Part shown: positions 1-8,958 of the stretch, piece by piece
Position numbering within the stretch: the first letter of the stretch is position 1
How the letters are laid out: each line of letters starts with the position of its first letter
DNA from: Bacteroidota bacterium
Lineage (GTDB): Bacteria; Bacteroidota; Bacteroidia; Cytophagales; Cyclobacteriaceae
Direction: 5' to 3'
DNA length: 64,000 bases
NCBI GenBank assembly: GCA_022567155.1
Contig: JADFHN010000002.1
Span: 1-64,000, forward strand
Position numbers and translations under genes: made by a program
The notes under the pieces: model-generated
What the model was told of the DNA's origin: nothing
Databases searched by the model: none
Seen by the model: only the letters and a program-made list of their open reading frames with translations

Positions 1-1
1 C

Positions 2-142
2 AGCATTAAAGTGAAGTTCGACAGTGCGGGGAAAATAGGGAGGCAAAACAAGGTGATCTTGATCGTTTCCAATGCAACCAACCCGCTTCCTCAGGTGAAG
101 ATCGTAACCAATGTGCTTCCGAAAAAGAAGGATTCAGAGTAA
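2..142 (+). CDS. DUF1573 family protein, C-terminal fragment
   Basis: An open frame runs in from the left edge and stops at the TAA at 140-142, giving 46 residues. The fragment has the pattern FDSAGKIGRQNKVILIVSNA followed by a short beta-strand segment and a charged PKKKDSE end. This resembles the last strand pair of DUF1573 domains, which are exported Ig-like proteins common in Bacteroidota whose function is not settled. The start and any signal peptide lie outside the window. The family call rests on a short tail, so it is moderately secure only. Confidence 0.6.
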   Translation, partial: SIKVKFDSAGKIGRQNKVILIVSNATNPLPQVKIVTNVLPKKKDSE

Positions 143-153
143 TCGGAAACGGC

Positions 154-171
154 GAAAGTGCATGCACTTTC
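154..171. repeat. Perfect 18-bp palindrome after the DUF1573 gene
   Basis: Arms GAAAGTGCA and TGCACTTTC meet with no spacer, 12 bases after the stop codon. There is no T-run after it, so it is not a typical intrinsic terminator. It could still form a 3' hairpin. The rest of 143-347 shows no gene. Confidence 0.45.
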
Positions 172-347
172 ACCGACCACTGCCGGATACTTTTACTGGT
201 TAGCGTGAGGATGCTATCACCATCTGCCGCAAGTACGCTTTCACCTTCACCGGTTTAATTTAAAAAATGTTAATTCAAAATTGAGATATGATTTTTTCCT
301 GCATCCTGTGAAGGCTTCGCAGCGGGTTAAAGCATCAAACCCGGCTA

Positions 348-722
348 TCAGCTATTCCTATACACGCCCGCAAAAAGCATAACCCATCCGATAATAAATG
401 CCAGTCCCCCGAATGGCGCTACGGCGCCCCATTTGGTCACCCCGCTTAAGGCTAATATATATAAGGATCCGGAAAATAATATGATGCCTGCCAGCATTGA
501 TATCGCTGAATATTCAAGCAGTTTTGAAGCATACCTATCCATTAACAGGGCTACCAGAATCATTGCAAGTGTATGAAAAAAATGGTATTTGACGGCAGTA
601 TTAAATGTTTCAAGCGTGCCGTTTGCTTCCAGAATGGATTTGAATGAATGCGCGCCAAATGCGCCTAACATTACCGCCACTGCTCCCAACGCAGATGCGA
701 TAAGTAAAATTATTTTTTGCAT
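348..722 (-). CDS. DUF423 family small membrane protein
   Basis: A 124-residue hydrophobic protein with about four membrane segments, starting MQKIILLIASALGAVAVMLG and carrying the GAFGAHSFK signature of the DUF423 (YgdD-like) family. Members are inner-membrane proteins of unknown function. I chose the ATG at 720-722 because the family begins directly with the first membrane helix; an upstream in-frame start at 764 would add 14 atypical residues. A TATATTTG element lies 40 bp upstream of the chosen start. The gene stands alone, and nothing in the context suggests a role. Confidence 0.85.
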   Translation of the reverse strand: MQKIILLIASALGAVAVMLGAFGAHSFKSILEANGTLETFNTAVKYHFFHTLAMILVALLMDRYASKLLEYSAISMLAGIILFSGSLYILALSGVTKWGAVAPFGGLAFIIGWVMLFAGVYRNS

Positions 723-761
723 GTAAATATAGGCTAAAGTTAAAATCAGGGATGCAATCTG

Positions 762-769
762 CAAATATA
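762..769 (-). promoter_or_regulatory. Bacteroidota-type -7 element (TATATTTG)
   Basis: Exact match to TAnnTTTG on the minus strand, about 40 bp upstream of the DUF423 start. No convincing TTG at the -33 distance was seen, so this is a half-match. Confidence 0.4.
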
Positions 770-770
770 C

Positions 771-826
771 AGGACTAAAGTCCTTTTTTTATTCGTACTA
801 CTAACCCCAGGCTTAAGCCTGGGGTT
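771..826. repeat. REP-like double palindrome
   Basis: Two hairpins lie side by side: AGGACT-AA-AGTCCT at 771-784 followed by a T-run, and a perfect 24-bp palindrome at 803-826 with core CCCCAGGCTT/AAGCCTGGGG. Paired short palindromes of this form resemble dispersed intergenic REP elements of Bacteroidota. The T-run means the first hairpin could also terminate transcription on the plus strand. No transposase is nearby. Confidence 0.6.
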
Positions 827-918
827 TTGAGATCACTATAATATACTGGGCTTTAGCCATTTACATTTAACACCGCTGTATTAAACTATAGCCTGAATAT
901 ATGTGTTTAGTGTTGATT

Positions 919-1587
919 TTAATTTCTTGCCCCGAATATAGCGCTTCCCACACGTACCATTGTGCTACCTTCCTCAAGTGCGATTTCATAGTCGCTGGTC
1001 ATGCCCATTGATAACTCCTGCATGGCCACATTTTCAGGAATTTCCATCGTTTTAATCTTTACAAATAATTGCCTCAGACCAGCAAATTCAGCTTTAATCT
1101 TTTTTTTATCCTGTGTGTTGGTGGCCATTCCCATCAGTCCCCTGATCTGTGTGTGCTGCATTTCACGAATATCATATGAATGTATTAGTTCGATAAGTTC
1201 ATGCTCTGCAAGGCCGAATTTTGTTTCCTCTCTGGCAATGTGAACCTGTAGAAGACAAGGGATAACGCGGTTGAATTTTTGACCTTGTTTGTTTATTTCC
1301 CGCAAAAGTTTCATGCTGTCAACCGAATGTACAAGGTAAACAAATGGCGCAATATATTTTACTTTATTTCTTTGAAGGTGACCGATCATATGCCACCGGA
1401 TGTCGTTGGGCAATTCAGCCGCTTTTTTTTGAAGTTCCTGGGCCTTATTTTCGCCAAAATCCAATTGGCCGGCATCATAAGCTTCCAGGATGGTTTCAGC
1501 AGGTTTAGTTTTACTTACCGCAACTAAAGTGCAATGCTTTTTGTTTAGTATATCTTTAACGGCTTTTATATTATCTTTTATTTTCAT
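919..1587 (-). CDS. YggS-family PLP homeostasis protein (PLPBP)
   Basis: A 222-residue TIM-barrel protein of the YggS/PROSC family, which binds pyridoxal 5'-phosphate and helps keep the free cofactor and amino-acid pools balanced; no catalytic activity is firmly known. K26 in the VAVSKTKP motif is the expected PLP lysine. FGENKAQE, RWHMIGHLQRNK and the C-terminal SMGMTSDYEIALEEGSTMVR are family hallmarks. Full length. A TATTTTTG element lies about 40 bp upstream. It is divergent from the GH3 gene and forms no obvious operon. Confidence 0.93.
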   Translation of the reverse strand: MKIKDNIKAVKDILNKKHCTLVAVSKTKPAETILEAYDAGQLDFGENKAQELQKKAAELPNDIRWHMIGHLQRNKVKYIAPFVYLVHSVDSMKLLREINKQGQKFNRVIPCLLQVHIAREETKFGLAEHELIELIHSYDIREMQHTQIRGLMGMATNTQDKKKIKAEFAGLRQLFVKIKTMEIPENVAMQELSMGMTSDYEIALEEGSTMVRVGSAIFGARN

Positions 1588-1626
1588 TTATTTGATTGCC
1601 CATATACGAAATTCAGTTGAATGGTG

Positions 1627-1634
1627 CAAAAATA
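1627..1634 (-). promoter_or_regulatory. Bacteroidota-type -7 element (TATTTTTG)
   Basis: Exact TAnnTTTG on the minus strand, 40 bp before the YggS-family start. The -33 TTG is not clear. Confidence 0.4.
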
Positions 1635-1671
1635 GCATAGCATATATTTTCTGAAAGAAGAATCACATTAA

Positions 1672-3243
1672 ATGGCATTATTAGGCACACTTTTAAAAAA
1701 GGGAATTAAAATCAGGGAAATCCTTGACCAGGAATACTCTTCACCTTTTGATTTGCAGAAGATCGAACTTAAAACGTTGCTAGTAACCGCAACATCTACC
1801 GATTTCGGGAGGTATTATCAATTTACGGAAATATTGGAAGGCTTCAAAAGCTATCACAAGCATCATTTTTATGACCTTTTTAAGAATCGTATTCCTGTTT
1901 CAGACTATAATTCCATGTACTCCCGGTGGTGGTACAGAAACCTGAAAGGCGACCACCACGTGTGCTGGCCGGGAAAAGTAAATTATTTTGCTCTCAGTTC
2001 GGGTACGTCAGAAGCTGCATCGAAATATATTCCTGTGACCAAAGAAATGGGCAAAGCCATCCGGAAGACCAGTATACGGCAGATTCTGACACTTTCGAAG
2101 TATGAATTACCTGATAACCTGTTTGAAACAGGAATTCTTATGCTCGGAGGATCTACCCACCTGAATTATAACGGAAGGTACTTTTCGGGCGATCTGAGTG
2201 GTATTACGACTTCCCAACTCCCTTTCTGGTTTCAGCATTTTTATAAACCCGGAAGAAAGATTGCAAAAACAAGGAACTGGGAAGAAAAACTCAAGGAAAT
2301 AACAGAAAAAGCCCCATTCTGGGATATCGGCGTGATTGTAGGCGTTCCGGCATGGATTCAGATATTACTTGAACGGATTATCAGCCATTATCAAGTCCGG
2401 AATATTCATGAGATATGGCCTAATCTGTCAATCTATGTACATGGTGGCGTTTCATTTGAGCCTTATAAGAAGGGGTTTGAAAAGCTGCTTGGCAAACCTA
2501 TTTTCTACATTGAAACCTACCTGGCATCCGAAGGATTTGTGGCTTTCCAGGCAGAGCCACACCGTAATTCAATGCGGATGGTACTTAACAACGGAGCATT
2601 TTATGAGTTTATTCCATTTGATGAACAAAATTTTGATGCCCGGGGTGAACTAAGAGAAAATCATGAATCCCTGATGATAGACCAGATTTCGGAAAATGTT
2701 GAGTATGCCCTGGTTATGTCCACGTGTGCCGGCGCCTGGAGGTACCTGATTGGTGATGTAATCAAATTTGTATCAAAAAAAGAATCGGAGATTATCATTA
2801 CAGGCCGAACCAAGCATTATCTGAACCTTTGTGGCGAACATCTTTCGATAGATAACATGAATAAGGCCATTTCGGTGGTTTCGGAAGAGTTGAATCTGAA
2901 TGTCAGGGAGTTTACCGTGGCGGGTATCCCTTACGATAACCTATTTGCACACCACTGGTATATCGGCACGGATGACCATGTGGATTCGGAAGAATTAAAA
3001 CAACGGATTGACAAGGTATTAATGAAGATTAATGATGATTATAAAGTGGAACGGTTGGCTGCCCTGAAAGAAATATTTCTGGATGTTGTTCCTACCAGGT
3101 ATTTTTATCAATGGATGAAAGTGCAGGGAAAAGAAGGCGGTCAGAATAAATTCCCAAGGGTTATTAAATCGGCGCAATTACAGGACTGGCGATCTTTTCT
3201 TGAAAGAGTTTCATTACAGACTGTTAATCTTGAAGCACATTAG
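1672..3243 (+). CDS. GH3 auxin-responsive promoter family protein (acyl-adenylate-forming)
   Basis: A 523-residue member of the GH3 family. Plant members join amino acids to plant-hormone carboxylates through an acyl-adenylate; the bacterial substrate is unknown. The nucleotide-binding motif SSGTSEAASKYIP is near residues 107-120, YVHGGVSFEPY and YLASEGFVAFQ lie mid-protein, and WRYLIGDVIKFV and GRTKHYLNLCGEH follow, as expected for the family. It is full length with no signal peptide, so it should be cytosolic. Its last 20 bp overlap the end of the convergent BatA-like gene, so transcription of the two may interfere. GH3 genes are common in Bacteroidota with no agreed role. Confidence 0.9.
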   Translation: MALLGTLLKKGIKIREILDQEYSSPFDLQKIELKTLLVTATSTDFGRYYQFTEILEGFKSYHKHHFYDLFKNRIPVSDYNSMYSRWWYRNLKGDHHVCWPGKVNYFALSSGTSEAASKYIPVTKEMGKAIRKTSIRQILTLSKYELPDNLFETGILMLGGSTHLNYNGRYFSGDLSGITTSQLPFWFQHFYKPGRKIAKTRNWEEKLKEITEKAPFWDIGVIVGVPAWIQILLERIISHYQVRNIHEIWPNLSIYVHGGVSFEPYKKGFEKLLGKPIFYIETYLASEGFVAFQAEPHRNSMRMVLNNGAFYEFIPFDEQNFDARGELRENHESLMIDQISENVEYALVMSTCAGAWRYLIGDVIKFVSKKESEIIITGRTKHYLNLCGEHLSIDNMNKAISVVSEELNLNVREFTVAGIPYDNLFAHHWYIGTDDHVDSEELKQRIDKVLMKINDDYKVERLAALKEIFLDVVPTRYFYQWMKVQGKEGGQNKFPRVIKSAQLQDWRSFLERVSLQTVNLEAH

Positions 3244-4276
3244 AAACGAAGGTTGACTTAAGCCCAAACCAGATCAGAAAACATACAAGTGCCCATCTGA
3301 GGTAGATCTGGTAAAAGTCGATGGTATCCTGAAATCTTGTTTCCTTTATTTCAGCCTTTTCATACTGATCAATCATGGCAAACACCTGTTCAAGGGCCTG
3401 GTTGTCAGAAACCCGGTAGAATTGTCCTTCTCCGATTTTAGCAATCTCCCGGAGGGTGGATTCGTCAAGCGTATTTTCCACATACCTGGGTCTGCCGAAA
3501 AAGTCCTTTCCGAAAGGCACCCTGCCCTCCCGTCCAACACCAATGGTGTACATCTTGATGTTATAAGCTGCTGCCAGCTTTGCCGCAGTTATCGGATCGA
3601 TGTTACCAGCTGTATTATCCCCGTCGCTGAGAAGTATCAGTACCTTTGATTCTGAATCAGATTCACGCATCCGGTTGGTGGCTACGGCAAGCGCACTGCC
3701 GATAGCGGTACCCCTGTTTTCGATCATATCAAAAGAAATATCCTTAATGTAGGCTTTCAGCAGATCGTAATCTGTGGTGAGCGGCGATAGCGAATAGGCG
3801 TCGCCCGAAAAAATTACCATGCCGATGCGGTCCTGCGACCGGCCATCTACAAAATTAAGGGCTACATTTTTAGCCGCCTCAAGCCGGTTGGGTTTAAAAT
3901 CCTCGATCTGCATTGATTCGGAAATGTCAATAACCAGCATGATATCTATACCTTCGGTCCATTGCTCCACCATTTCATTGGTTTTTTGCGGACGGGCAAG
4001 GGCAATAATTACCAATAAAAGCAAGATAGCAAACAACACCGGTGGTATATAACGGAGCAATACAGACGGATGCCATTTAATTTTTTCGCCGGGAAGTGCA
4101 ATGTCAAGCTTTTCGCTGTATTTTGTCAGAATAATGGCTTTAAAAAGAAAGATAAGTGGAATAATAATAATAAGATATAAAAACCCCGGATGGGCCCAAT
4201 CATAACCACTCAGAGTGGAGGCCCGGAACCAGTTAAGCGATACCCATGATATATCAGTCAACCCCTTATCAATCAT
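3224..4276 (-). CDS. batA: BatA-like von Willebrand factor A membrane protein
   Basis: A 350-residue protein with two N-terminal membrane helices (about 31-50 and 74-95), a VWA domain and a C-terminal helix near 325-345. The MIDAS motif is intact as D117-x-S119-x-S121 (DISES), with the TTD and SDGDN loops downstream. The family sits in the inner membrane with the VWA domain outside; bat genes were linked to aerotolerance in Bacteroides, but the mechanism is unknown. Its start overlaps the end of the upstream gene by 8 bp, indicating translational coupling. It ends the operon, and no batB follows. Confidence 0.85.
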   Translation of the reverse strand: MIDKGLTDISWVSLNWFRASTLSGYDWAHPGFLYLIIIIPLIFLFKAIILTKYSEKLDIALPGEKIKWHPSVLLRYIPPVLFAILLLLVIIALARPQKTNEMVEQWTEGIDIMLVIDISESMQIEDFKPNRLEAAKNVALNFVDGRSQDRIGMVIFSGDAYSLSPLTTDYDLLKAYIKDISFDMIENRGTAIGSALAVATNRMRESDSESKVLILLSDGDNTAGNIDPITAAKLAAAYNIKMYTIGVGREGRVPFGKDFFGRPRYVENTLDESTLREIAKIGEGQFYRVSDNQALEQVFAMIDQYEKAEIKETRFQDTIDFYQIYLRWALVCFLIWFGLKSTFVSNVLQD

Positions 4277-5159
4277 TTTTTATTTCTTCTGTTTTGGTAT
4301 GAAAACTATCTTCTGAAACACGCCGAAGGTAATCAAAACTCCGTGCAATCTTTTTATCTAGGATGCCGCCATAAATAGCCCCGTCAATATGCTGCAATGC
4401 TTTTGTAAGGTCTTTGTCGGGATACAGTACCTTTATTTCCTGTGAGGTGAGTTTGGAATAAGGCTTTTTATTCAGTTGTTCCATATATTTTTTCCATAGG
4501 AGCAGGAGCTTTTCCAATTTAGGATAATCCTGCCTGGGATTCAGATTTTGAATTGCTTTTACAAACGATTCCATAAACTTCCGGTGAAACCTGTGGAGGC
4601 GGTATAATGCGATGCGTTTTCGGATTCCCTTGCCAAACACTAAAAATATAATCAGTGAAATCAAGATAAATGCAGTGACCCCAACTACCAGATATGGATA
4701 ATTAAAGGATAATCTCACATTTGAAAAAGCCGTGTTTTCGAGCATAGCTATAGAGTCGGGGATTGTTTTAACCACCTGAATGAGCCTGATCGAATCCGGC
4801 CCCGGCTTTATGATTATACTGTCGCCTTTTGTTACCAGAAATACCGGTAGCTCAAGTCTTTGAATCGTATCTATCTCGAAAGTTGTAAGATAGTAAACCG
4901 CACTGTCAAAGCTGAAAAGCGAATCAGACATTGTGGCAAAAGCAACTTTGGCGTTCAACTCAAACGGAAAAAAATCATAAAGGGTATCAGGAAAAACGAT
5001 ATCGATTTGCTTTGGAAAGCGTATTGAAAGCGAATACACAACTTCCTCACCAATCCGGATGCTGTCTTTACTAAAGGTAGCGGAAGGTGTAAAAACCTGT
5101 CCGGACAACTTCAACGCCTGAAATAAAATCAATACCGCTACAACTGCTATCTTACCCAC
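4269..5159 (-). CDS. BatD-like exported protein with one membrane helix
   Basis: A 296-residue protein with a signal peptide (about 1-20, ending LSGQ), a beta-rich external region with repeated FPKQIDIVFPD-type strands, one membrane helix near 153-175, and a basic cytoplasmic tail of about 120 residues. This layout, and its place between a DUF58 gene and a BatA gene, match the BatD-like or DUF4381-like members of MoxR/Bat operons. Sequence identity to a named family is not obvious by eye, so the call rests on topology and context. It overlaps both neighbours by 8 bp. Confidence 0.6.
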   Translation of the reverse strand: MGKIAVVAVLILFQALKLSGQVFTPSATFSKDSIRIGEEVVYSLSIRFPKQIDIVFPDTLYDFFPFELNAKVAFATMSDSLFSFDSAVYYLTTFEIDTIQRLELPVFLVTKGDSIIIKPGPDSIRLIQVVKTIPDSIAMLENTAFSNVRLSFNYPYLVVGVTAFILISLIIFLVFGKGIRKRIALYRLHRFHRKFMESFVKAIQNLNPRQDYPKLEKLLLLWKKYMEQLNKKPYSKLTSQEIKVLYPDKDLTKALQHIDGAIYGGILDKKIARSFDYLRRVSEDSFHTKTEEIKND

Positions 5160-6030
5160 GCTTCAGTGTTTTATTTCTTACTTTAAACAATCTGATCAGC
5201 TTTGGTACATAATCTTCCTGCGTGTCTATAGCAAGAAAGTTAATTTGGTATTTACGGCATATTTCAATCAGGCTTTGCTTGTTTTGTGAATAAGTGCGAT
5301 CAATCTGCGACCTGAAATAGGACGAAGAGGTATTGACCCATGTGGTTTTTCTGCTTTCTTTATCAAAGACTGGGATTATACCGAGGTTGGGTATGTTATT
5401 TTCCCGCTGATCATTGATTTGAATGACCACAAGGTCATGCTTTTTTGAAAGGGCTTTCAGATTTTTATGATACCCCTCATCTATAAAATCAGATATTAAA
5501 AATATCACACTTCTTTTTTTGATCGCATTGAGGGTATATACAATTGCTTTGTTAATATCTGTTTTGGTTGATTTGGGTTTTAGATCAAACAAACCAGAGA
5601 GGATGTGGTACAAGTGCAGCTTCCCTTTTGCCGGATTTATAAATTGTTCTTTCTGGTCTGAAAAACAGATCAGGCCCACTTTGCTTGATTCTTTCAGGGC
5701 TACAAGCGACAGTACACCACAAATTTCGCGTGAAATGTCGAGTTTCTGCTGGCCCGGATTGCCTATTTCCTGCGAACCGCTTACATCAATAAGAAAAAAA
5801 ACAGTTTGCTCTTTGGTTTCAATAAACGTTTTCACAAAAGTACCGTGTCCTTTGGCAGTCACATTCCAGTCAATAGTGCGAACGTCGTCGCCATACTGAT
5901 AGGCTCTTATATCATCAAATTCAAGACCGGAACCTTTAAACACAGAATGAAAATCTCCCTGCATCTGGGAGTTGATGGCTTTTCTGATTCTTATTTCATA
6001 TTTCCTAACCTTTTTAAATAAATCTTTCAT
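5152..6030 (-). CDS. DUF58 domain protein of the Bat operon
   Basis: A 292-residue soluble protein. The DUF58 signature D-D-I-R-x-Y-x-x-G-D-D-V-R-x-I-D-W spans residues 39-55, and a VWA-like fold follows with LIDVSGSQE as a MIDAS-like loop. DUF58 proteins normally work with a MoxR AAA+ ATPase and membrane VWA proteins, thought to act in assembly or maturation of envelope complexes. Here it is the first gene of the operon: the next gene upstream is divergent, so the usual moxR is not adjacent and must be elsewhere if present. Confidence 0.88.
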   Translation of the reverse strand: MKDLFKKVRKYEIRIRKAINSQMQGDFHSVFKGSGLEFDDIRAYQYGDDVRTIDWNVTAKGHGTFVKTFIETKEQTVFFLIDVSGSQEIGNPGQQKLDISREICGVLSLVALKESSKVGLICFSDQKEQFINPAKGKLHLYHILSGLFDLKPKSTKTDINKAIVYTLNAIKKRSVIFLISDFIDEGYHKNLKALSKKHDLVVIQINDQRENNIPNLGIIPVFDKESRKTTWVNTSSSYFRSQIDRTYSQNKQSLIEICRKYQINFLAIDTQEDYVPKLIRLFKVRNKTLKRG

Positions 6031-6085
6031 CCCCTCTTGATTGGTAAATAAAAAACCTGGGGTTTAAAATTAGAACAAAAAGGAA

Positions 6086-6093
6086 TATTTTTG
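6086..6093 (+). promoter_or_regulatory. -7 element (TATTTTTG) directly before the DUF4296 gene
   Basis: Exact TAnnTTTG ending 4 bases before the GTG start at 6098, so the transcript could be leaderless or nearly so. No -33 TTG at the usual distance. Confidence 0.4.
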
Positions 6094-6097
6094 TGGA

Positions 6098-6445
6098 GTG
6101 AAACGCAATTTCTGGCTCTTAATTATAATAGTTGTACTTTCCTGTTCAAGGAGGGATAAACTGCCTGACAGAATAATGAAAGAGCAGGAAATGATATCCT
6201 TCCTGGTCGAACTTCATACTATTCAATCCCAGGTTCAAAATCTCAGGTTACCTGCCGATTCATCTGAAATACTCTTTATTGTTCTGGAGAAAGACCTGCT
6301 GTCGAAAATGAACGTTCGTGATTCTACCTTTTATGAGAGCTTTAGCTGGTACCTTGATCATGCGGACATGATGTACGACATTTATTCTGCCGTGGTAGAT
6401 TCATTAAGCCTGCGCAACAGTCTTGTCAGAAAGGTGGAGGAATAA
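6098..6445 (+). CDS. DUF4296 domain lipoprotein
   Basis: A 115-residue protein starting with GTG. The N-terminal hydrophobic stretch ends in a lipobox-like VVLSC, so it is probably a lipoprotein. The rest is helical and charged, with MISFLVELHTIQSQ and the DSTFYESFSWYLDHADMM segment typical of DUF4296, a small family largely limited to Bacteroidota with no known function. It lies 76 bp before mutS2 and may be co-transcribed with it. The start is supported by the lipoprotein signal beginning MKRNFWLL. Confidence 0.8.
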   Translation: MKRNFWLLIIIVVLSCSRRDKLPDRIMKEQEMISFLVELHTIQSQVQNLRLPADSSEILFIVLEKDLLSKMNVRDSTFYESFSWYLDHADMMYDIYSAVVDSLSLRNSLVRKVEE

Positions 6446-6521
6446 TATTATACTATCGTTCATTTGAAAAAAACCATTAAATTCCGATACATTTATTTCA
6501 TCACAGATACTTTGAGTTATC

Positions 6522-8906
6522 ATGCTGCACCCATCAGGTATTGAACAAAAGCTGGGATTTGATGTTATAAAGAGCTGGTTGAGTAACCATTGTCAATTCG
6601 ATTGCAGCAGACAAATGGTTGAAAATATCCGGTTTTCAGCACAATATGATACAGTAACTACGCTTCTTACACAGACCGATGAAATGAAGTTTCTGATTTC
6701 TACCGGTAATGTGCCTGGTCCTAAATGTGCAGATGCGGTAGTATTTCTTGAAAATATCAGAATTGAGGGAACCTACCTGGAATTGGAAGAGATGCTGGAT
6801 ATCGCTCATGCCATGCGATCAGCAAGTGATATCTATGCACATATTGCTGCAGAAAGCGATATTTCTGCTTTGCATGAATCAGGCTTGCTGGTTTTTTTTG
6901 ATAAAAAAATAATAAAGAATATCCTCTCAAAGTTTGACGATCATGGCGGGATACGGGATGATGCAAGCCCGGAGCTGAAGAAAATAAGGCGTAACCTGCG
7001 AAAAGCACAGGGTAACATACGCAAATTGCTGGATCATGTATTTAAAGAAGCAAAAAAGGCAGGATATATACCCGACAATACGGGACCTACCATACGTGAC
7101 GGCAGACTTGTTATTCCGGTTCATGCTTCCAGTAAACGTAAAATAAGTGGATTTATACACGATGAATCATCTACCGGGCACACGGTTTACCTGGAGCCTA
7201 CGGAGGTTCTGGAAGCCAATAATGCTATCGTTGAACTGGGTTATGCGGAAAAAAGGGAGATCATTAAAATACTAAGGAGTTTGACGGATGCTATCCGGGC
7301 CGACATTGACGCCATCGAAAGTGCATTTCAATATTTGTGCCGCATTGATTTTATAACCGCAAAGGCCAGGTTGTCAATAGAAATGGAGGGTGAACTTCCT
7401 GAAATCAGTGGTGACAATATTATTGAAATGGAAAATGCCCGCCATCCGGTTTTACTTCGCAACTACAAAGGTACGGGCCGGCAAGTCATTCCATTAAATG
7501 TTAACCTGAATAAGAAGCAACGGATCATTCTGATTTCCGGCCCCAACGCAGGAGGCAAGTCTGTATGTCTGAAAACAGTTGGTTTACTGCAATATATGCT
7601 GCAATGCGGCTTACTGATTCCGGCAGATAAGGATTCGAAAATCGGTTTATTTGAGGATATATTTGTTGACATGGGTGATGAACAATCGATCGAGAATGAC
7701 CTGAGTACATATAGTTCACACCTTGAAAATATGCGGGTATTTATTACTTCATGCAGGAAGGAATCGCTCATTCTGATTGATGAATTTGGAACCGGAACGG
7801 ATCCGAAATTTGGCGGTGCCATTGCCGAGGCTATTCTTGAGAATCTAATACAATCTGGTTGTTTAGGCGTGATCACAACGCATTACAGCAATCTGAAAGA
7901 ATTTGCGCAGAAATCAGCCGGAATTCTGAACGGAGCCATGCAGTTCGATCTCGAAAACCTCGAACCACTTTACACCCTCGAGACAGGGCGGCCCGGTAGC
8001 TCATTTGCGCTTGAAGTAGCCCGAAAGATCGGGATTCCAAAACATGTTTTGAAAAAGGCAAGGCAAATTGCAGGATCTGACAGTGTTCAGGTAGAAAGCC
8101 TGATCAACAAACTGACGGAAGAAAAAAGAGCCCTTACTGTGAAACTCGGGCATGCAAAGAATATGGAGAGCGATCTGAGCTCGAAAATAGAGCGGCACCA
8201 AAACCTGTACAACGTGTTGGAAGCCAGAAAAAAGGAGATTATTAATAAAGCGAAATCGGAAGCACAGGACCTTTTAAATCAGGCCAACAAGCGCATCGAA
8301 ATGACGATCCGGCATATCAAAGAGAACAAGGCACAGAAAAAAGTAACCAAAACAATCCGGGAAAAACTTTCGAAGTATAAAGAAAAAATAAGACCGGAAA
8401 ATGTCAGGAGTCCGGCTGATGATGTACATGTTTACTTAAAAGGAGCTATACAACCGGGTGATTTTGTATTGATAAACAGCACCGGAATGACCGGTAAAGT
8501 GCTGACAATAAAAGGGAAATCAGCAAAACTTATTATGGGAGAACTTCAAACGCATGCCAGGCTGGCTAATCTGAAGAGAATTAAGTCTCCACCTCCACAG
8601 CATACTCCCGGGCGAAATACCAAGTCTGAAAAAGGCCTGGATATTGTGCAAAAGCAAAAATCATTTTCGACACAGCTTGATATAAGAGGAAGGCGTGCTG
8701 AAGAAATTGCTGCGATACTGGATTCATACCTTGACGATGCACTTCTTCTGGGTCATCATGAAATAAAGATACTTCATGGTAAAGGAGACGGCGTGCTACG
8801 GAAAGTTGTAAGGGAACATCTGAAGTCTAATACCGAAATAGTGTCGGCAGAAGACGAACACATAGAAAGAGGAGGGGCTGGCATAACGGTGGTGAAGCTG
8901 AAATAA
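6522..8906 (+). CDS. mutS2: MutS2 ATPase/endonuclease
   Basis: A 794-residue MutS2 protein. It has the MutS core and clamp helices, Walker A GPNAGGKS at 340-347, Walker B LILIDEFGTGTDP near 416-428, a charged coiled-coil region near 520-620, and a C-terminal Smr nuclease domain (LDIRGRR near 719, HGKGDGVLRKVV near 750). MutS2 lacks the mismatch-recognition domain of MutS; known roles include suppression of recombination and, in some bacteria, rescue of collided ribosomes. Length is normal for the family. A short hairpin terminator follows directly. Confidence 0.95.
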   Translation: MLHPSGIEQKLGFDVIKSWLSNHCQFDCSRQMVENIRFSAQYDTVTTLLTQTDEMKFLISTGNVPGPKCADAVVFLENIRIEGTYLELEEMLDIAHAMRSASDIYAHIAAESDISALHESGLLVFFDKKIIKNILSKFDDHGGIRDDASPELKKIRRNLRKAQGNIRKLLDHVFKEAKKAGYIPDNTGPTIRDGRLVIPVHASSKRKISGFIHDESSTGHTVYLEPTEVLEANNAIVELGYAEKREIIKILRSLTDAIRADIDAIESAFQYLCRIDFITAKARLSIEMEGELPEISGDNIIEMENARHPVLLRNYKGTGRQVIPLNVNLNKKQRIILISGPNAGGKSVCLKTVGLLQYMLQCGLLIPADKDSKIGLFEDIFVDMGDEQSIENDLSTYSSHLENMRVFITSCRKESLILIDEFGTGTDPKFGGAIAEAILENLIQSGCLGVITTHYSNLKEFAQKSAGILNGAMQFDLENLEPLYTLETGRPGSSFALEVARKIGIPKHVLKKARQIAGSDSVQVESLINKLTEEKRALTVKLGHAKNMESDLSSKIERHQNLYNVLEARKKEIINKAKSEAQDLLNQANKRIEMTIRHIKENKAQKKVTKTIREKLSKYKEKIRPENVRSPADDVHVYLKGAIQPGDFVLINSTGMTGKVLTIKGKSAKLIMGELQTHARLANLKRIKSPPPQHTPGRNTKSEKGLDIVQKQKSFSTQLDIRGRRAEEIAAILDSYLDDALLLGHHEIKILHGKGDGVLRKVVREHLKSNTEIVSAEDEHIERGGAGITVVKLK

Positions 8907-8907
8907 A

Positions 8908-8929
8908 AAAGAGGGAACAAGCCCTCTTT
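8908..8929. terminator. Bidirectional intrinsic terminator between mutS2 and the small lipoprotein gene
   Basis: Perfect 8-bp stem AAAGAGGG / CCCTCTTT with a six-base loop. A-run on one side and T-run on the other fit use from both directions between convergent genes. Confidence 0.7.
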
Positions 8930-8958
8930 AACTTATAACATGTTAAAATCGTGATACC

